Positions 44,005-52,267 of a stretch of DNA of 64,000 nt are shown in pieces; position 1 is the first letter of the stretch, and each line of letters begins with the position of its first letter. The position numbers and the translations under genes were made by a program. This DNA is from Mesorhizobium sp. Z1-4 (GTDB lineage: Bacteria > Pseudomonadota > Alphaproteobacteria > Rhizobiales > Rhizobiaceae). The notes under the pieces were generated by a model. That model saw only the letters and a program-made list of their open reading frames with translations, ran no database searches and was not told the DNA's origin. The stretch covers positions 186,001 to 250,000 of the forward strand of contig NZ_RCIO01000001.1 in the NCBI RefSeq assembly GCF_004000235.1, in the 5' to 3' direction.

Positions 44005-44725
44005 CGAACGCGCTTTCGGCGTCGTCGTGCCTTCTTCCAACCGCGTTGTCGAACGCACGACCGAAGCGATCATCGGAAAGTTCACCGGTCTTGCCGCCTG
44101 CTATGCCCGCATACCGCTGTGGGCCAATGGCTCGGGGCAACCGGCCGACGGCTACAATGTGGCCGCACTCGACGATGCCATCGAAATGCTGCGTCATGCC
44201 GAAGTCGAGCTGATCTGCTGGAACGGCACCAAAGGCGCCGGCATCGGTTTCACGCCAGATCGCGAGTTCTGCTCGGCAGTCAAGGAGCGTTCCGGCATTC
44301 CCATGGTCAGCACGGCGCTTGCCACGCTCGATGTGCTGAAACTGCTTGGCGCGCGCAAGATTGCAATCGTCAGTCCGCTTCCGCGTGCGAATATCAACGC
44401 CATGTCGGTGAATTTCAACAAGCAAGGCTACACCGTCGTTGGCCAGCTGGGCATGGACCTCCTCGACAATTTTGCTTTCTCGACGGTTCCTCCGGACGCC
44501 ATAGCCGACGCCGTCCGCAGCATCCACGAACAGTCGAAACCCGATGCCATACTCATCTTCAATACCAACTTCCGCGGCCTCTCCGTCATGGCGCCGCTGG
44601 AGGCCGAACTCGGAATACCGGTACTCGATTCCACCGCTATCGGCGTATGGGCAGCCCTCACAGCTATGGGCACGGACCTGACGCCCGCGGCGGCGCTCGG
44701 TAGCCTCTTTACTGTAGCCCCCTAA
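43991..44725 (+). CDS. Asp/Glu racemase-superfamily protein (maleate isomerase/arylmalonate decarboxylase-like) lacking the usual Cys pair
   Basis: 244 residues from the ATG at 43991, with GGAG about ten bases upstream. The N-terminal FGVVVPSSNRVVERTTEAII is the maleate isomerase/AMDase-type opening, and VLDSTAIGVWAALTAMG the typical end. The two segments that normally carry the catalytic cysteines read CWNGTKGAGIG (residues 76-86; Gly79 or Asn78 at the Cys place) and LIFNTNFRGLS (Asn191 at the Cys place). Family members racemise, isomerise or decarboxylate; without both cysteines a different chemistry or a binding role is likely. Last gene of the importer operon, so it probably acts on the imported compound. 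Confidence 0.82.
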   Translation: MQLLSERAFGVVVPSSNRVVERTTEAIIGKFTGLAACYARIPLWANGSGQPADGYNVAALDDAIEMLRHAEVELICWNGTKGAGIGFTPDREFCSAVKERSGIPMVSTALATLDVLKLLGARKIAIVSPLPRANINAMSVNFNKQGYTVVGQLGMDLLDNFAFSTVPPDAIADAVRSIHEQSKPDAILIFNTNFRGLSVMAPLEAELGIPVLDSTAIGVWAALTAMGTDLTPAAALGSLFTVAP

Positions 44726-44780
44726 AGAACACCGGGCTGAAGTGTCGAAGGAGACGGAAGCTTGGGTCTGAACGCAAAAC

Positions 44781-44951
44781 ATGCCCGATCGAGGTCAGAT
44801 CGAACCTTGGTTCCGACCAACCAATCAGACAATGTTCGTTTCTCTTCGAATCCGATACAGTGTGTTTGAAGGCAATGAATTCGTAATCGTGGCGCAAACG
44901 AAGAGCGCCGACGACCTCCTGCCAGGCTGGGGCCACGATGAGGAATTGTGA
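44781..44951 (+). CDS. Short unrecognised ORF
   Basis: 56 codons, ATG to TGA, in the 238-bp gap before the DeoR-type gene. The second half (SLRIRYSVFEGNEFVIVAQT) has protein-like composition with alternating charged and hydrophobic residues, but there is no ribosome-binding site. I recognise no family. It may be a remnant or chance. Confidence 0.18.
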   Translation: MPDRGQIEPWFRPTNQTMFVSLRIRYSVFEGNEFVIVAQTKSADDLLPGWGHDEEL

Positions 44952-44963
44952 CAAGGCGGACCT

Positions 44964-45821
44964 GTGAGCGCGATGCCGGGCAAAAGAACAACCGATAATG
45001 AAGAGCGAGCTCTCACACCCCCTGGCCGCATGATCGGCCGCGTGCGCAAGGCTCGAATTGAACAGCTCATCCAGCAAAACGGCTCCATGTCGATTGGCGC
45101 GCTGGCGTCAGAATTCAATGTCTCGGAAATGACAATCCGGCGCGACCTCTCGGAGCTCGAAACCCGTGGGCATATCCAGCGCACGCACGGCGGTGCCGTC
45201 ATCGAACGGATGGGGACGGTCCGCCAGGCCGCGGAAGAACGTTTCTTCGATGAACGCCGCAACACCAATCGTGCTGCCAAGACTGCAATTGCGCGAAAGG
45301 CGATGGAGCTGCTCGCTGCCAGCCAGGCAGTGGCGCTGGATGTGGGAACGACCAACTACGAACTCGCGTCGCTGCTTGCCGAACGGACCGACATCCGCGT
45401 CTTCACCAACAATTTGAGGATCGCGGCTCTGATGGGCCAGAGTCAGGCTGAGATCTATCTCTTGGGCGGGCGGGTACGCCAAAAGGAGATGTCATTGTGC
45501 GGCCCGGTCGCCGTGGACCAGGCACGTCGGCTATGGTTCGACATAGCCTTTCTGGGAGTGTCGGCGGTTTCTTCGAGCGGCATCTTCGACTTCGCATTCG
45601 AAGAGATCGAACTCAAGCACGCCTATATCGAACGCGCCAAGAAGCGGGTCGTTCTGGCCGACAGCTCGAAATTCGACCAGACATCCCTTATCCAGATATC
45701 CGGGTTCGAAGAAATAGATGCTCTGGTAACAGACGCACAGCCTTCGGCTCGTATTGTCACAGCGCTGGAAGCTGCCGGCGTCGAGATAATTCTCGCTCCT
45801 GCCGTACCCGATCCAAACTGA
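44964..45821 (+). CDS. DeoR-family transcriptional regulator
   Basis: 285 residues from a GTG (AAGGCGG upstream); an ATG three codons later is an alternative. HTH: GSMSIGALASEFNVSEMTIR and RRDLSELETRGHIQRTHGGA, the DeoR signature. The C-terminal DeoRC sensor domain has ALDVGTTNYELASLLAE, TNNLRIAALMGQSQAEIYLL, GGRVRQKEMSLCGPVA and IERAKKRVVLADSSKFDQTS. DeoR proteins usually sense phosphorylated sugars. Two similar 18-bp boxes, before the importer operon and after this gene, are candidate targets. Confidence 0.92.
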   Translation: MSAMPGKRTTDNEERALTPPGRMIGRVRKARIEQLIQQNGSMSIGALASEFNVSEMTIRRDLSELETRGHIQRTHGGAVIERMGTVRQAAEERFFDERRNTNRAAKTAIARKAMELLAASQAVALDVGTTNYELASLLAERTDIRVFTNNLRIAALMGQSQAEIYLLGGRVRQKEMSLCGPVAVDQARRLWFDIAFLGVSAVSSSGIFDFAFEEIELKHAYIERAKKRVVLADSSKFDQTSLIQISGFEEIDALVTDAQPSARIVTALEAAGVEIILAPAVPDPN

Positions 45822-45881
45822 CAGATTTCTCGCTGCAGGACAGCTGACGGGCAGTGCCGTGAGGCACTCTTGAATATGTCC

Positions 45882-45899
45882 TATTTTGTGCGATTTTGT
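45882..45899 (+). promoter_or_regulatory. DeoR-type box candidate
   Basis: TATTTTGTGCGATTTTGT, containing ATTTTGT twice at 10-bp spacing. It matches the box in the promoter at 39873-39890 at 14 of 18 positions and lies 60 bp after the DeoR-type gene and 240 bp before the HAD gene. A 6-bp hairpin (AGTGCC/GGCACT, 45853-45868) just before it may be a weak terminator for the regulator gene. Apart from the small ORF at 46035, I see nothing else in 45900-46141. Confidence 0.42.
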
Positions 45900-46034
45900 T
45901 TGATATTGGCTGAATGCTGTCTTATGCAGGACGCGCGTATTCGCCGGGCCTACCGCGGGGCAATTGACCAGCGTCGGCTCCAGTGCCGGTTAGTGCGAGC
46001 GTCACAAGTAACCTCGGCGAGGATTTAGGAAGCC

Positions 46035-46145
46035 ATGTCAAATAATCTCGGCCGATACGCCGCCATTCACATGATGCCGGCGCGGACGTTTGGTCGCGCG
46101 CAGCTTTGTGAATTGCACTACCGGAGCACGGAGTTTGACGTTTGA
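46035..46145 (+). CDS. Small leader ORF coupled to the HAD gene
   Basis: 36 codons, MSNNLGRYAAIHMMPARTFG onward to FDV. TTAGGAAG lies directly before the ATG, and the stop overlaps the HAD start (TTGA: TTG 46142-46144, TGA 46143-46145). The overlap with a weak TTG start suggests translational coupling. No known family; the peptide has no membrane segment. Could be a regulatory leader or a small protein. Confidence 0.35.
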   Translation: MSNNLGRYAAIHMMPARTFGRAQLCELHYRSTEFDV

Positions 46146-46825
46146 CGGAACGGTTCAAGGCGATCGCCTGGGATGTCGACGGGACACTGGTCGACAGCGA
46201 GCCTCTTCATTATCAGGCGTTGGTTGATGTGTGCGGCCGCTACGGTTACCGCATCAACGGCATCGATGAAGAGACATTTCTCGGTGTCAGCATCACTGAC
46301 GTTTGGGAACATATCCGCGACAACCTGCCAGAGGACCTGCTCAGGGAAGACTGGCTGGTTGCGATCGACCGCTATTATGTCGAGCACAGCAGAACAATCG
46401 GCGTGCAGAAGGGGGCTGCGGAACTGATCGAAAGATCGGCGCGCGCCGGAATTCGCCAGGTATGCGTTTCCAATTCCAATCGGGAAGTTGTCGAGGCCAA
46501 CCTGGCTGTGATGGGTGTGGCGCAGCATATGGAATTTCTCGTCTGCCTCGACGAGGTAACGAATGGCAAGCCAGCGCCGGAACCCTATGCGCTCGCATGC
46601 CGCAAACTCGGCATCGCGCCCCGAGATGTGCTGGCAGTTGAAGACAGCCGGACGGGTGCTGCTTCGGCATTGGCCGCAGGGCTTCCGGTCGCGATTGTGG
46701 GCAGCATGGCCTCATCCGGCGCTGCTACGTTCGGGCGTTTCGTTTCGCTCGTGGAGCTCGGTTATGCGCTGTTTGGCGCAAGCGCCCCCAAAGGACTTCG
46801 TGAGCCTGTTTCGGCCGGCCAGTGA
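46142..46825 (+). CDS. HAD-superfamily hydrolase (beta-phosphoglucomutase/phosphatase type)
   Basis: 227 residues from a TTG start. HAD motifs: I AWDVDGTLVDSEPLHYQA (nucleophile Asp and acid/base Asp), II VSNSNREVV, III Lys in TNGKPAPEPYALA, IV VEDSRTGAASALAAGL. The cap helix region is of subclass I. It removes a phosphate from a sugar phosphate or similar, which matches the DeoR neighbour. The TTG is the only start that includes motif I with normal spacing. It ends 1 bp from the convergent deaminase-like gene. Confidence 0.88.
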   Translation: MTERFKAIAWDVDGTLVDSEPLHYQALVDVCGRYGYRINGIDEETFLGVSITDVWEHIRDNLPEDLLREDWLVAIDRYYVEHSRTIGVQKGAAELIERSARAGIRQVCVSNSNREVVEANLAVMGVAQHMEFLVCLDEVTNGKPAPEPYALACRKLGIAPRDVLAVEDSRTGAASALAAGLPVAIVGSMASSGAATFGRFVSLVELGYALFGASAPKGLREPVSAGQ

Positions 46826-46826
46826 G

Positions 46827-48008
46827 CTAGATCAAAACCTCGCCGTCTTTGACCACCAAGCGCCCACGCCGAATTACGTGCAGACGCCGCGCACGATTGA
46901 TAACCGCTTCTTCAACGCTGGGTGCGTCCAGCACCACCAGGTCGCTCAGGTCTCCCTGCGCGATTCCGTAGGGCGAAATACTCAGGGCGCGGGCGGGCGC
47001 CGTCGAGATCATCTCGAACGCGCCACGGATATCCTCATTTGCAAAGAACTCCTGCCGTTGGCAGACGATCGACGCACGGTCCAGCAGGTCGCCGTTTCCA
47101 AAGGGCGACCAGCAATCCCTGATGTTGTCCGATGCCGCGAAAACGTTCACGCCGTAGCCTCGCAGGCGAGCTACCGGAGGGACCGGCACGGGCGGCGGAC
47201 TGGATGTCATGATAGAAATGCCGGCCTCGGCCAGTTGAGCGGCGGTTTGTCCGAAAGTCAGTTCGTCGACCATGCCCAGTGAAAATGCGTGGCTGACTGT
47301 CACCCTGTCGTTCAGCCCATGGGCTTTCGTCCTTGCCGCAATGTCGCGCAGTTCCCCGGCGCCAATCGCACCTCCATCGTGAAGGTGGATATCGATGCTC
47401 TTTCCATGCCGCGCGGCAAGTCCGAATACAACGTCGAGATGACCATCGATATCACCATCAATGCCGTGCGGGTCGAGGCCACCGACGAGGTCAACGCCGG
47501 CGGCGAGAGCGGCATCCATCAGGTCCGCGACCCCGGGATCGCGGACGATTCCGCTTTGCGGAAATGCCACCAGCTGGATGTCGACGATATCCCTCAGCTG
47601 CTCGCGGACCGCAAGCAAAGCATGGACGTTGGCTAGCTTGATGTCGCTGTCGATATCGACATGGCTGCGTATCCGCGTCGTTCCGAAGGAGAGCATTCTC
47701 AGGATGAGATCCCTTGCCCTTTGTTCCACCGGCCGCGAAACCTTGTGGCGCAAAGTGCGCTCGACTGCGATGCGCGTTTGGACGTCGGGCGCACCTTCAT
47801 GGGGCACGAGTTCGGCGCCGAAATGCGTCTTGTCGAGGTGCACATGACCTTCGACAAATGCCGGCGCCAGCAGTGCCCCTTCGATATCCAGCACGTCCGT
47901 TTTCGGCGCCGACAGGCTGCCGGGTTCACCTAACGCTACTATCCGCCCTTCATCGGTTGTCACATCCCGGACCTGTCCGCCGGGCAGCAGGGCATTGCAA
48001 ATCAGCAT
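46827..48008 (-). CDS. Cytosine-deaminase-like metal-dependent amidohydrolase
   Basis: 393 residues from the ATG at 48008 (MLICNALLPG); upstream codons in frame lack family character. Amidohydrolase motifs: FVEGHVHLDKTHFGAELVPH (HxH plus Lys), SHVDIDSD, DPHGIDGDIDGHLDVVFGLA, DIHLHDGG, VSHAFSLG and the metal Asp in FAASDNIRDCWSPFG. This is the CodA/isoguanine-deaminase-like group with the characteristic SDNIRD loop. Deaminates or hydrolyses a nitrogen heterocycle or a related amide. Stands alone on the minus strand, convergent with the HAD gene. Confidence 0.87.
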   Translation of the reverse strand: MLICNALLPGGQVRDVTTDEGRIVALGEPGSLSAPKTDVLDIEGALLAPAFVEGHVHLDKTHFGAELVPHEGAPDVQTRIAVERTLRHKVSRPVEQRARDLILRMLSFGTTRIRSHVDIDSDIKLANVHALLAVREQLRDIVDIQLVAFPQSGIVRDPGVADLMDAALAAGVDLVGGLDPHGIDGDIDGHLDVVFGLAARHGKSIDIHLHDGGAIGAGELRDIAARTKAHGLNDRVTVSHAFSLGMVDELTFGQTAAQLAEAGISIMTSSPPPVPVPPVARLRGYGVNVFAASDNIRDCWSPFGNGDLLDRASIVCQRQEFFANEDIRGAFEMISTAPARALSISPYGIAQGDLSDLVVLDAPSVEEAVINRARRLHVIRRGRLVVKDGEVLI

Positions 48009-48338
48009 GTCGCTTCTTTCGAAATTCTGCGGCCGCCTTTCACGCGGAACCACTACGATCTCAGAATATCACTTTTTCAAACATAATGCGACATATGCGT
48101 TGACGAACCCTGCTTGTCATTCGGGCGGGCAAAGCCTCGAGAAACCTCTCCCCCCGATCGAATTGCATACGCTGCCCGTCTCGGGGGTCCAAGCCACAGC
48201 GCGATTCGATCCCGTATCGGCGCCACTCCGCATCTCGGATTTCGCGCACAATCACGGCAATCAGCTCCAGCAACCCACAAACCCAAAGCCGACCAGACGC
48301 TACCGCCCAGGTTCAAACGACCAGGATACTCAGGCAGC
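48009..48338. other. 330-bp region between mannonate dehydratase and amidohydrolase genes
   Basis: No gene that I can support; the plus-strand frames across it have no ribosome site or recognisable family. It contains the start region of the amidohydrolase (AT-rich near 48060-48100) and the end of the large minus-strand operon. I see no clear terminator. Confidence 0.4.
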
Positions 48339-49538
48339 CTATGCGCCGGATATACCCATGATCAGCCCGCGGAGCTCGGCAAGGCCACGCAGGCGGCCGA
48401 TCGCCGGGTAACCAGGTTGGGCGTCAAACCCGGAATCATGAAGGATTTTTTGCCCATGGTCGGGCCGGAAGGGCATTTCCCAATCCTCCCGGCCTTCCTG
48501 TTTTCTGCGTTTCTCCTCGTCCAGCACTGCGACGACGAGTCTTCGCATGTCGGTATCGCCGTCCAGATGCTCAGCCTCGTAGAAAGAGGAACCCAGCGCA
48601 TCGCCTTCGCGCCGGACATTGCGCAGATGAATGAAATGCACCTTTGATCCCAGACGCCGCATCATTCCGGGCAGATCATTGTCAGGCCGCGCGCCAAGCG
48701 AACCCGAGCAAAGCGTGACACCGTTTGCCGGTGAATCCACCGCATTGAGGATGTAGTCATAATCCGCTTCGGTCGACATGATGCGCGGCAGCCCCAGAAG
48801 CGGAAACGGCGGATCGTCTGGATGACAGCATAGGCGCATACCGAGAGCTTCGGCGGTCGGCACCACCTGTTCGAGGAAGTCGACATAGTTGCTGCGGAGA
48901 CGATCAGCGGAAATATCGCGATACGATGCCAGTGCGTCGCGGAAGTTGTCTGCGGTGATACCCTTGGCAGCGCCCGGCAAGCCGCACACCAGCCGATTGA
49001 ACATCGCCTCGCGGTCAGCCTCCGACCAATGGGCATATCGCTGCTCGGCTTCGCGAATAGTCTGTCTGCTCAGGCCGGCCCCGGCACCCGGCCGTCGGAG
49101 TATGTAGAGGTCGAACGCGGCAAAATCGATCGCGTCAAACCGCATTGCGGTTCCGCCATGCGGCAGCCGGTACTCGAACTCGGTCCGGGTCCAGTCGAGC
49201 ACCGGCATAAAGTTGTAGCAGATCGTATGGATTCCCGCGTCAGCGAGTTTCCCGAGGCTCTTGCGCCAGTTCTCGACATGAGTGCGCCAATCCCCTGACT
49301 GGGTCTTGATGGCCTCCGAGACCGGCAGACTTTCCACTACGGCCCATGAGAGCCCGGAGGGCGTTCCATCGGCGAAATGCTCAATCTCGGATTGACGCGT
49401 TTCGATCGCTTCGCGGCTCCATTCCTCGCCGGCGGGATATTGGTGCAGCGCGCTGACCACCCCTTCGACACCGGCCTGCCGCATCCAGTCCGTGGAAACC
49501 AGATCATCCGGACCGAACCATCGCCAACATTGTTTCAC
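48339..49538 (-). CDS. uxuA: D-mannonate dehydratase
   Basis: 399 residues from a GTG overlapping the upstream reductase stop (GTGA, 49538-49535), with GGAGGC seven bases before; E. coli UxuA is 394. Motifs: WRWFGPDDLVSTDWMRQAGV, VESLPVSEAIKTQSGDW, YNFMPVLDWTRTE, RLCCHPDDPPFPLLGLPRIM (metal site), LCSGSLGARPDNDLP, VHFIHLRNVRREG and FYEAEHLDGDTDMRRLV. Dehydrates D-mannonate to 2-keto-3-deoxy-D-gluconate. Last gene of the long operon, after the reductase that makes mannonate. Confidence 0.95.
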   Translation of the reverse strand: MKQCWRWFGPDDLVSTDWMRQAGVEGVVSALHQYPAGEEWSREAIETRQSEIEHFADGTPSGLSWAVVESLPVSEAIKTQSGDWRTHVENWRKSLGKLADAGIHTICYNFMPVLDWTRTEFEYRLPHGGTAMRFDAIDFAAFDLYILRRPGAGAGLSRQTIREAEQRYAHWSEADREAMFNRLVCGLPGAAKGITADNFRDALASYRDISADRLRSNYVDFLEQVVPTAEALGMRLCCHPDDPPFPLLGLPRIMSTEADYDYILNAVDSPANGVTLCSGSLGARPDNDLPGMMRRLGSKVHFIHLRNVRREGDALGSSFYEAEHLDGDTDMRRLVVAVLDEEKRRKQEGREDWEMPFRPDHGQKILHDSGFDAQPGYPAIGRLRGLAELRGLIMGISGA

Positions 49539-50782
49539 TTTAACGCCTCCAGGATACTCGCCGCATCGGCCCCTTGCTGTATGAACAGCCTTAGTTCGGT
49601 CGCGGAGGGATCGTGCAGGTCCCGCCCGCACTCGATTTCCGCCTCAAGAAACCGCTGCCATGCCGCAAGCAGCGCTTCGCAGCCCGGGGACGGCAGCCCC
49701 ATCGCAGCACGCGCTTCAATGACGGGCAGGACCCTGAGCGGCAGCTTCACCGATCCGTCATTGGTGATCTGCCGCAGGCCGTGATGAAGAAACGGATTCT
49801 CGAATCGCCGCAAAAGACTGGCTTTGTGAGCTGCTCCGTCGTTGCGCGACCGAGGCGGCAAGGTTGCCATTGCCTCGTCCATTATCAGTTCCGTCACCCG
49901 GCGGATCACAGGGTCGGCGATGGCTTCGTGCACATATGCGTAACCGGCAAGTATTCCGGCATAGGCCACATAGCTGTGCGGCCCGTTCAGCATCCGCAGC
50001 TTCCGCAGTTCAAACGGTGCGACATCGTCCACGAAGGAAACGCCTGCCAGCTCCCACTTCGGGCGCGGCCCTGAAAAGTCGTCCTCGATAATCCAGTCGG
50101 TGAACATCTCGGCGGACACGGGTGCTCTGGGCGGAAGCGTTGTCTCGGCCACACGGGCCTCCAACGCGGCGTCCGTCGCCGGTGTAATCCGGTCAACCAT
50201 GGTGCAGGGAAACGAGACGAAACGATCAAGATAATCGGCTATGCCCATGCCTGCGAGTTCTGAAAACTCCAGTACCGCCTGGCGCAATTGTCTGCTGTTT
50301 CGCGGAAGGTTGTCGCAGCTCATGATCGTCAGTGGCGCGTTCCTGCTGGAACGCGCTTTCAGCGCTGTGGCCAGCAGGCCAACCATGCTGCGGTGCGTCC
50401 CCTGTTCGAGGTCGGACCGGATATTCGCGCTTTCCCTGTTCAGCCGCCCGTCCGCTTTGAGGTCGTAACCTTTCTCCGTCACGGTAAGGGTTACAATCGC
50501 GGTGTTCTCGTCAGCGATCGCCGAGATGACCTTCTGCGGCTCCTCTGCGGCGACCAACACTGAATCCAACACTTCGATTTTGTGCATTTGCCGGCCGCCG
50601 ACATCGCTGATCTCGAGCGTATAGGCGCAGTCCTGCTGGACCAGCATGTCCCGCAGGAGCGGGCGTCGCATGCATACGCCGGTGATGGACCAGTGCTGCG
50701 AGCTCTCGCGGTTGGCCCGGTCGGTATACCAGGCCTGATGCGCACGAAAAAAATTGCCGAGGCCGAGATGGACAATTCGCAC
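49535..50782 (-). CDS. uxuB: Mannitol dehydrogenase-family oxidoreductase, probable D-fructuronate (mannonate) reductase
   Basis: 415 residues from a GTG with GGGAGAG upstream. N-terminal nucleotide-binding VRIVHLGLGNFFRAHQAWYT, then SAIADENTAIVTLTVTEKGY, MSCDNLPRNSRQLRQAVLEF, FPCTMVDRITPATD and the catalytic-type KLRMLNGPHSYVAYAGILAG with the Lys and Asn/His of this family. Shorter at the N-terminus than E. coli UxuB but complete from the Rossmann start. In this context (gulonate dehydrogenase before, mannonate dehydratase after) it should interconvert fructuronate and mannonate. Mannitol- or arabinitol-type activity is the alternative. Confidence 0.87.
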   Translation of the reverse strand: MRIVHLGLGNFFRAHQAWYTDRANRESSQHWSITGVCMRRPLLRDMLVQQDCAYTLEISDVGGRQMHKIEVLDSVLVAAEEPQKVISAIADENTAIVTLTVTEKGYDLKADGRLNRESANIRSDLEQGTHRSMVGLLATALKARSSRNAPLTIMSCDNLPRNSRQLRQAVLEFSELAGMGIADYLDRFVSFPCTMVDRITPATDAALEARVAETTLPPRAPVSAEMFTDWIIEDDFSGPRPKWELAGVSFVDDVAPFELRKLRMLNGPHSYVAYAGILAGYAYVHEAIADPVIRRVTELIMDEAMATLPPRSRNDGAAHKASLLRRFENPFLHHGLRQITNDGSVKLPLRVLPVIEARAAMGLPSPGCEALLAAWQRFLEAEIECGRDLHDPSATELRLFIQQGADAASILEALK

Positions 50783-50907
50783 TTCACTCTCCCAGCTTGC
50801 GCCTTGCGGAATTGAGGTTGAAATTCGGATGCCGCGCCGACGTGTGCGCGACGTACCGATCCTCGTCTCGGCACATCGGGCCCCGTTTCGGCGGGCTATC
50901 GGGCCGG

Positions 50908-51918
50908 TCAGCCGATCTCGACCAGCGCCTTGATCGTGCCGGAATCGCTGCGGACCAGATTTGGCATCTCACGGGGAAGATCTTCGAACGCGACCCTGTG
51001 CGTATTCATCGCCCGGGTGGGAACCCGGCCGTCACGAATGGCTTTGACAACCAGCTCGAAATCCTGGGGCTGCGCGTTGCGCGAGCTCAAGAGGTTCATC
51101 TCACGCTTATGGAATTCGGGATCCTCGAAACCGATCCGCGCATTGACGATGCTGACCAGGGTGTAGGTCCCGCCGTGTGCGACATTGGAAAAACCAGCTT
51201 CCATCGCTGCCGGGCTGCCTGTCGCATCGAACACGTTTGCAAACATCTCTCCCGCGGTTCGGTTCAGCAAACGGTCCCTCAACCCCTCCCCCAGCTGCTC
51301 GGTCGTTACCGCCAGGTGGCTGGCGCAAAAGCTCAGGCGTTCCTCGCGGATATCCACCACCGTGACGTCGGCGCCCCGCAGACTGGCAAACAGCGCCACG
51401 CCTATGCCGATTGGACCGCTTCCGGCAACCAGCACACTGGCCCCCTCGCGCACCTGTGCTCGCGCGACGGCATGTGCTCCGACAGCCAGAAATTCGACCA
51501 TCGCGGCTTCGTCGGCATCTAGTCCGTCAGCCTTCACGACATTCTCTGCGGGCAGGCTGAGGTATTGCGTCAATCCGCCGTCGCAATGGACCCCCAGAAC
51601 GGAAAGCCTGACACAGCAGTTCGTTTTTCCCGCCCGGCAGGCGACGCAGGAGCCGCAGGCGATATAGGGGTTGATAAAAGCGAGATCACCGGCACGAAGA
51701 CCGCTATCCGGATCGGCTTCCAGAACCTCGGCGCTCAACTCGTGACCGATTACGCGCGGATACTCGAAATAGGGCTGATTGCCCCCATAGATATGCATAT
51801 CCGTGCCGCAAATGCCGGCGCGCAACATCCGCAACAACACCTCGCCGTTGCCGCGTTGCGGAACAGGTCGGTCAATCAGAGTGAGTTGACCGGGTTTCGT
51901 ACATTCGATGGCTTGCAT
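50908..51918 (-). CDS. Zn-dependent medium-chain dehydrogenase, probable L-gulonate 5-dehydrogenase type
   Basis: 336 residues. Catalytic zinc: GICGTDMHIYGGNQP and RVIGHELSAEV; structural zinc: CGSCVACRAGKTNCC; Rossmann VLVAGSGPIGIGVALFASLR. It resembles the polyol/aldonate dehydrogenases (RspB-like) known to oxidise L-gulonate to D-fructuronate. With uxuB and uxuA directly downstream the predicted route is L-gulonate to fructuronate to mannonate to KDG. The assignment to gulonate is inferred from context. A 125-bp gap separates it from the reductase. Confidence 0.85.
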   Translation of the reverse strand: MQAIECTKPGQLTLIDRPVPQRGNGEVLLRMLRAGICGTDMHIYGGNQPYFEYPRVIGHELSAEVLEADPDSGLRAGDLAFINPYIACGSCVACRAGKTNCCVRLSVLGVHCDGGLTQYLSLPAENVVKADGLDADEAAMVEFLAVGAHAVARAQVREGASVLVAGSGPIGIGVALFASLRGADVTVVDIREERLSFCASHLAVTTEQLGEGLRDRLLNRTAGEMFANVFDATGSPAAMEAGFSNVAHGGTYTLVSIVNARIGFEDPEFHKREMNLLSSRNAQPQDFELVVKAIRDGRVPTRAMNTHRVAFEDLPREMPNLVRSDSGTIKALVEIG

Positions 51919-51928
51919 CGGCTTGCCT

Positions 51929-52267
51929 TCACGCCTTCAAGGATAATGTTGCGAGCATGAAAGCGCTGTCGCCATCTGCCATGTCGGCTACCAGTCTCAG
52001 GTAGCCGGGGAATCCGGTGAGCCGTGCAAGAGCAATCTTGCCGACCTCCGACGGTATTTCCACGGTCGTGCCTTCATCGATCCAATGGAGGCCATCGAGC
52101 GATATCTGCACCCTGGCGCTGGCGTCGCCGCTAACCGGTGCCGGCTCGAGCCTGCGAAGCGAAATTGCGGCCTCCCGCGCCCAGCTGGCCTCATACGGTT
52201 CTGTGGCAGACCCGTCGGTCCAGTCCTCTCCGCGCGCGATTACCGCCGTATAACTCTCCGCAAGCAT
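51929..52267 (-). CDS. Unrecognised small protein S2 (paralogue of the 60376-60708 protein)
   Basis: 112 residues from the ATG at 52267, which overlaps the stop of the upstream gene (TGATG). No signal peptide or membrane segment. Shares with its paralogue ESYTAVIARGEDW versus ESISAVVARNDLW, ATEPYEASWAREAAISLR versus TSEPYEVAWASEAVIFLR, VQISLDGLHWIDEGTTVEIP versus VQISPDGLNWVDEGTLLEIP, and a C-terminal LATLSLKA/LLTFSLKE. The pattern looks like a small beta-sandwich. It always follows the large partner, so the two probably act as a complex. I cannot assign a function. Confidence 0.8.
   Translation of the reverse strand: MLAESYTAVIARGEDWTDGSATEPYEASWAREAAISLRRLEPAPVSGDASARVQISLDGLHWIDEGTTVEIPSEVGKIALARLTGFPGYLRLVADMADGDSAFMLATLSLKA

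Noticed and set aside
45922-46158. Minus-strand 78-codon frame before the HAD gene
   Set aside because: No ribosome site, no family resemblance, and it overlaps the plausible small plus-strand ORF.
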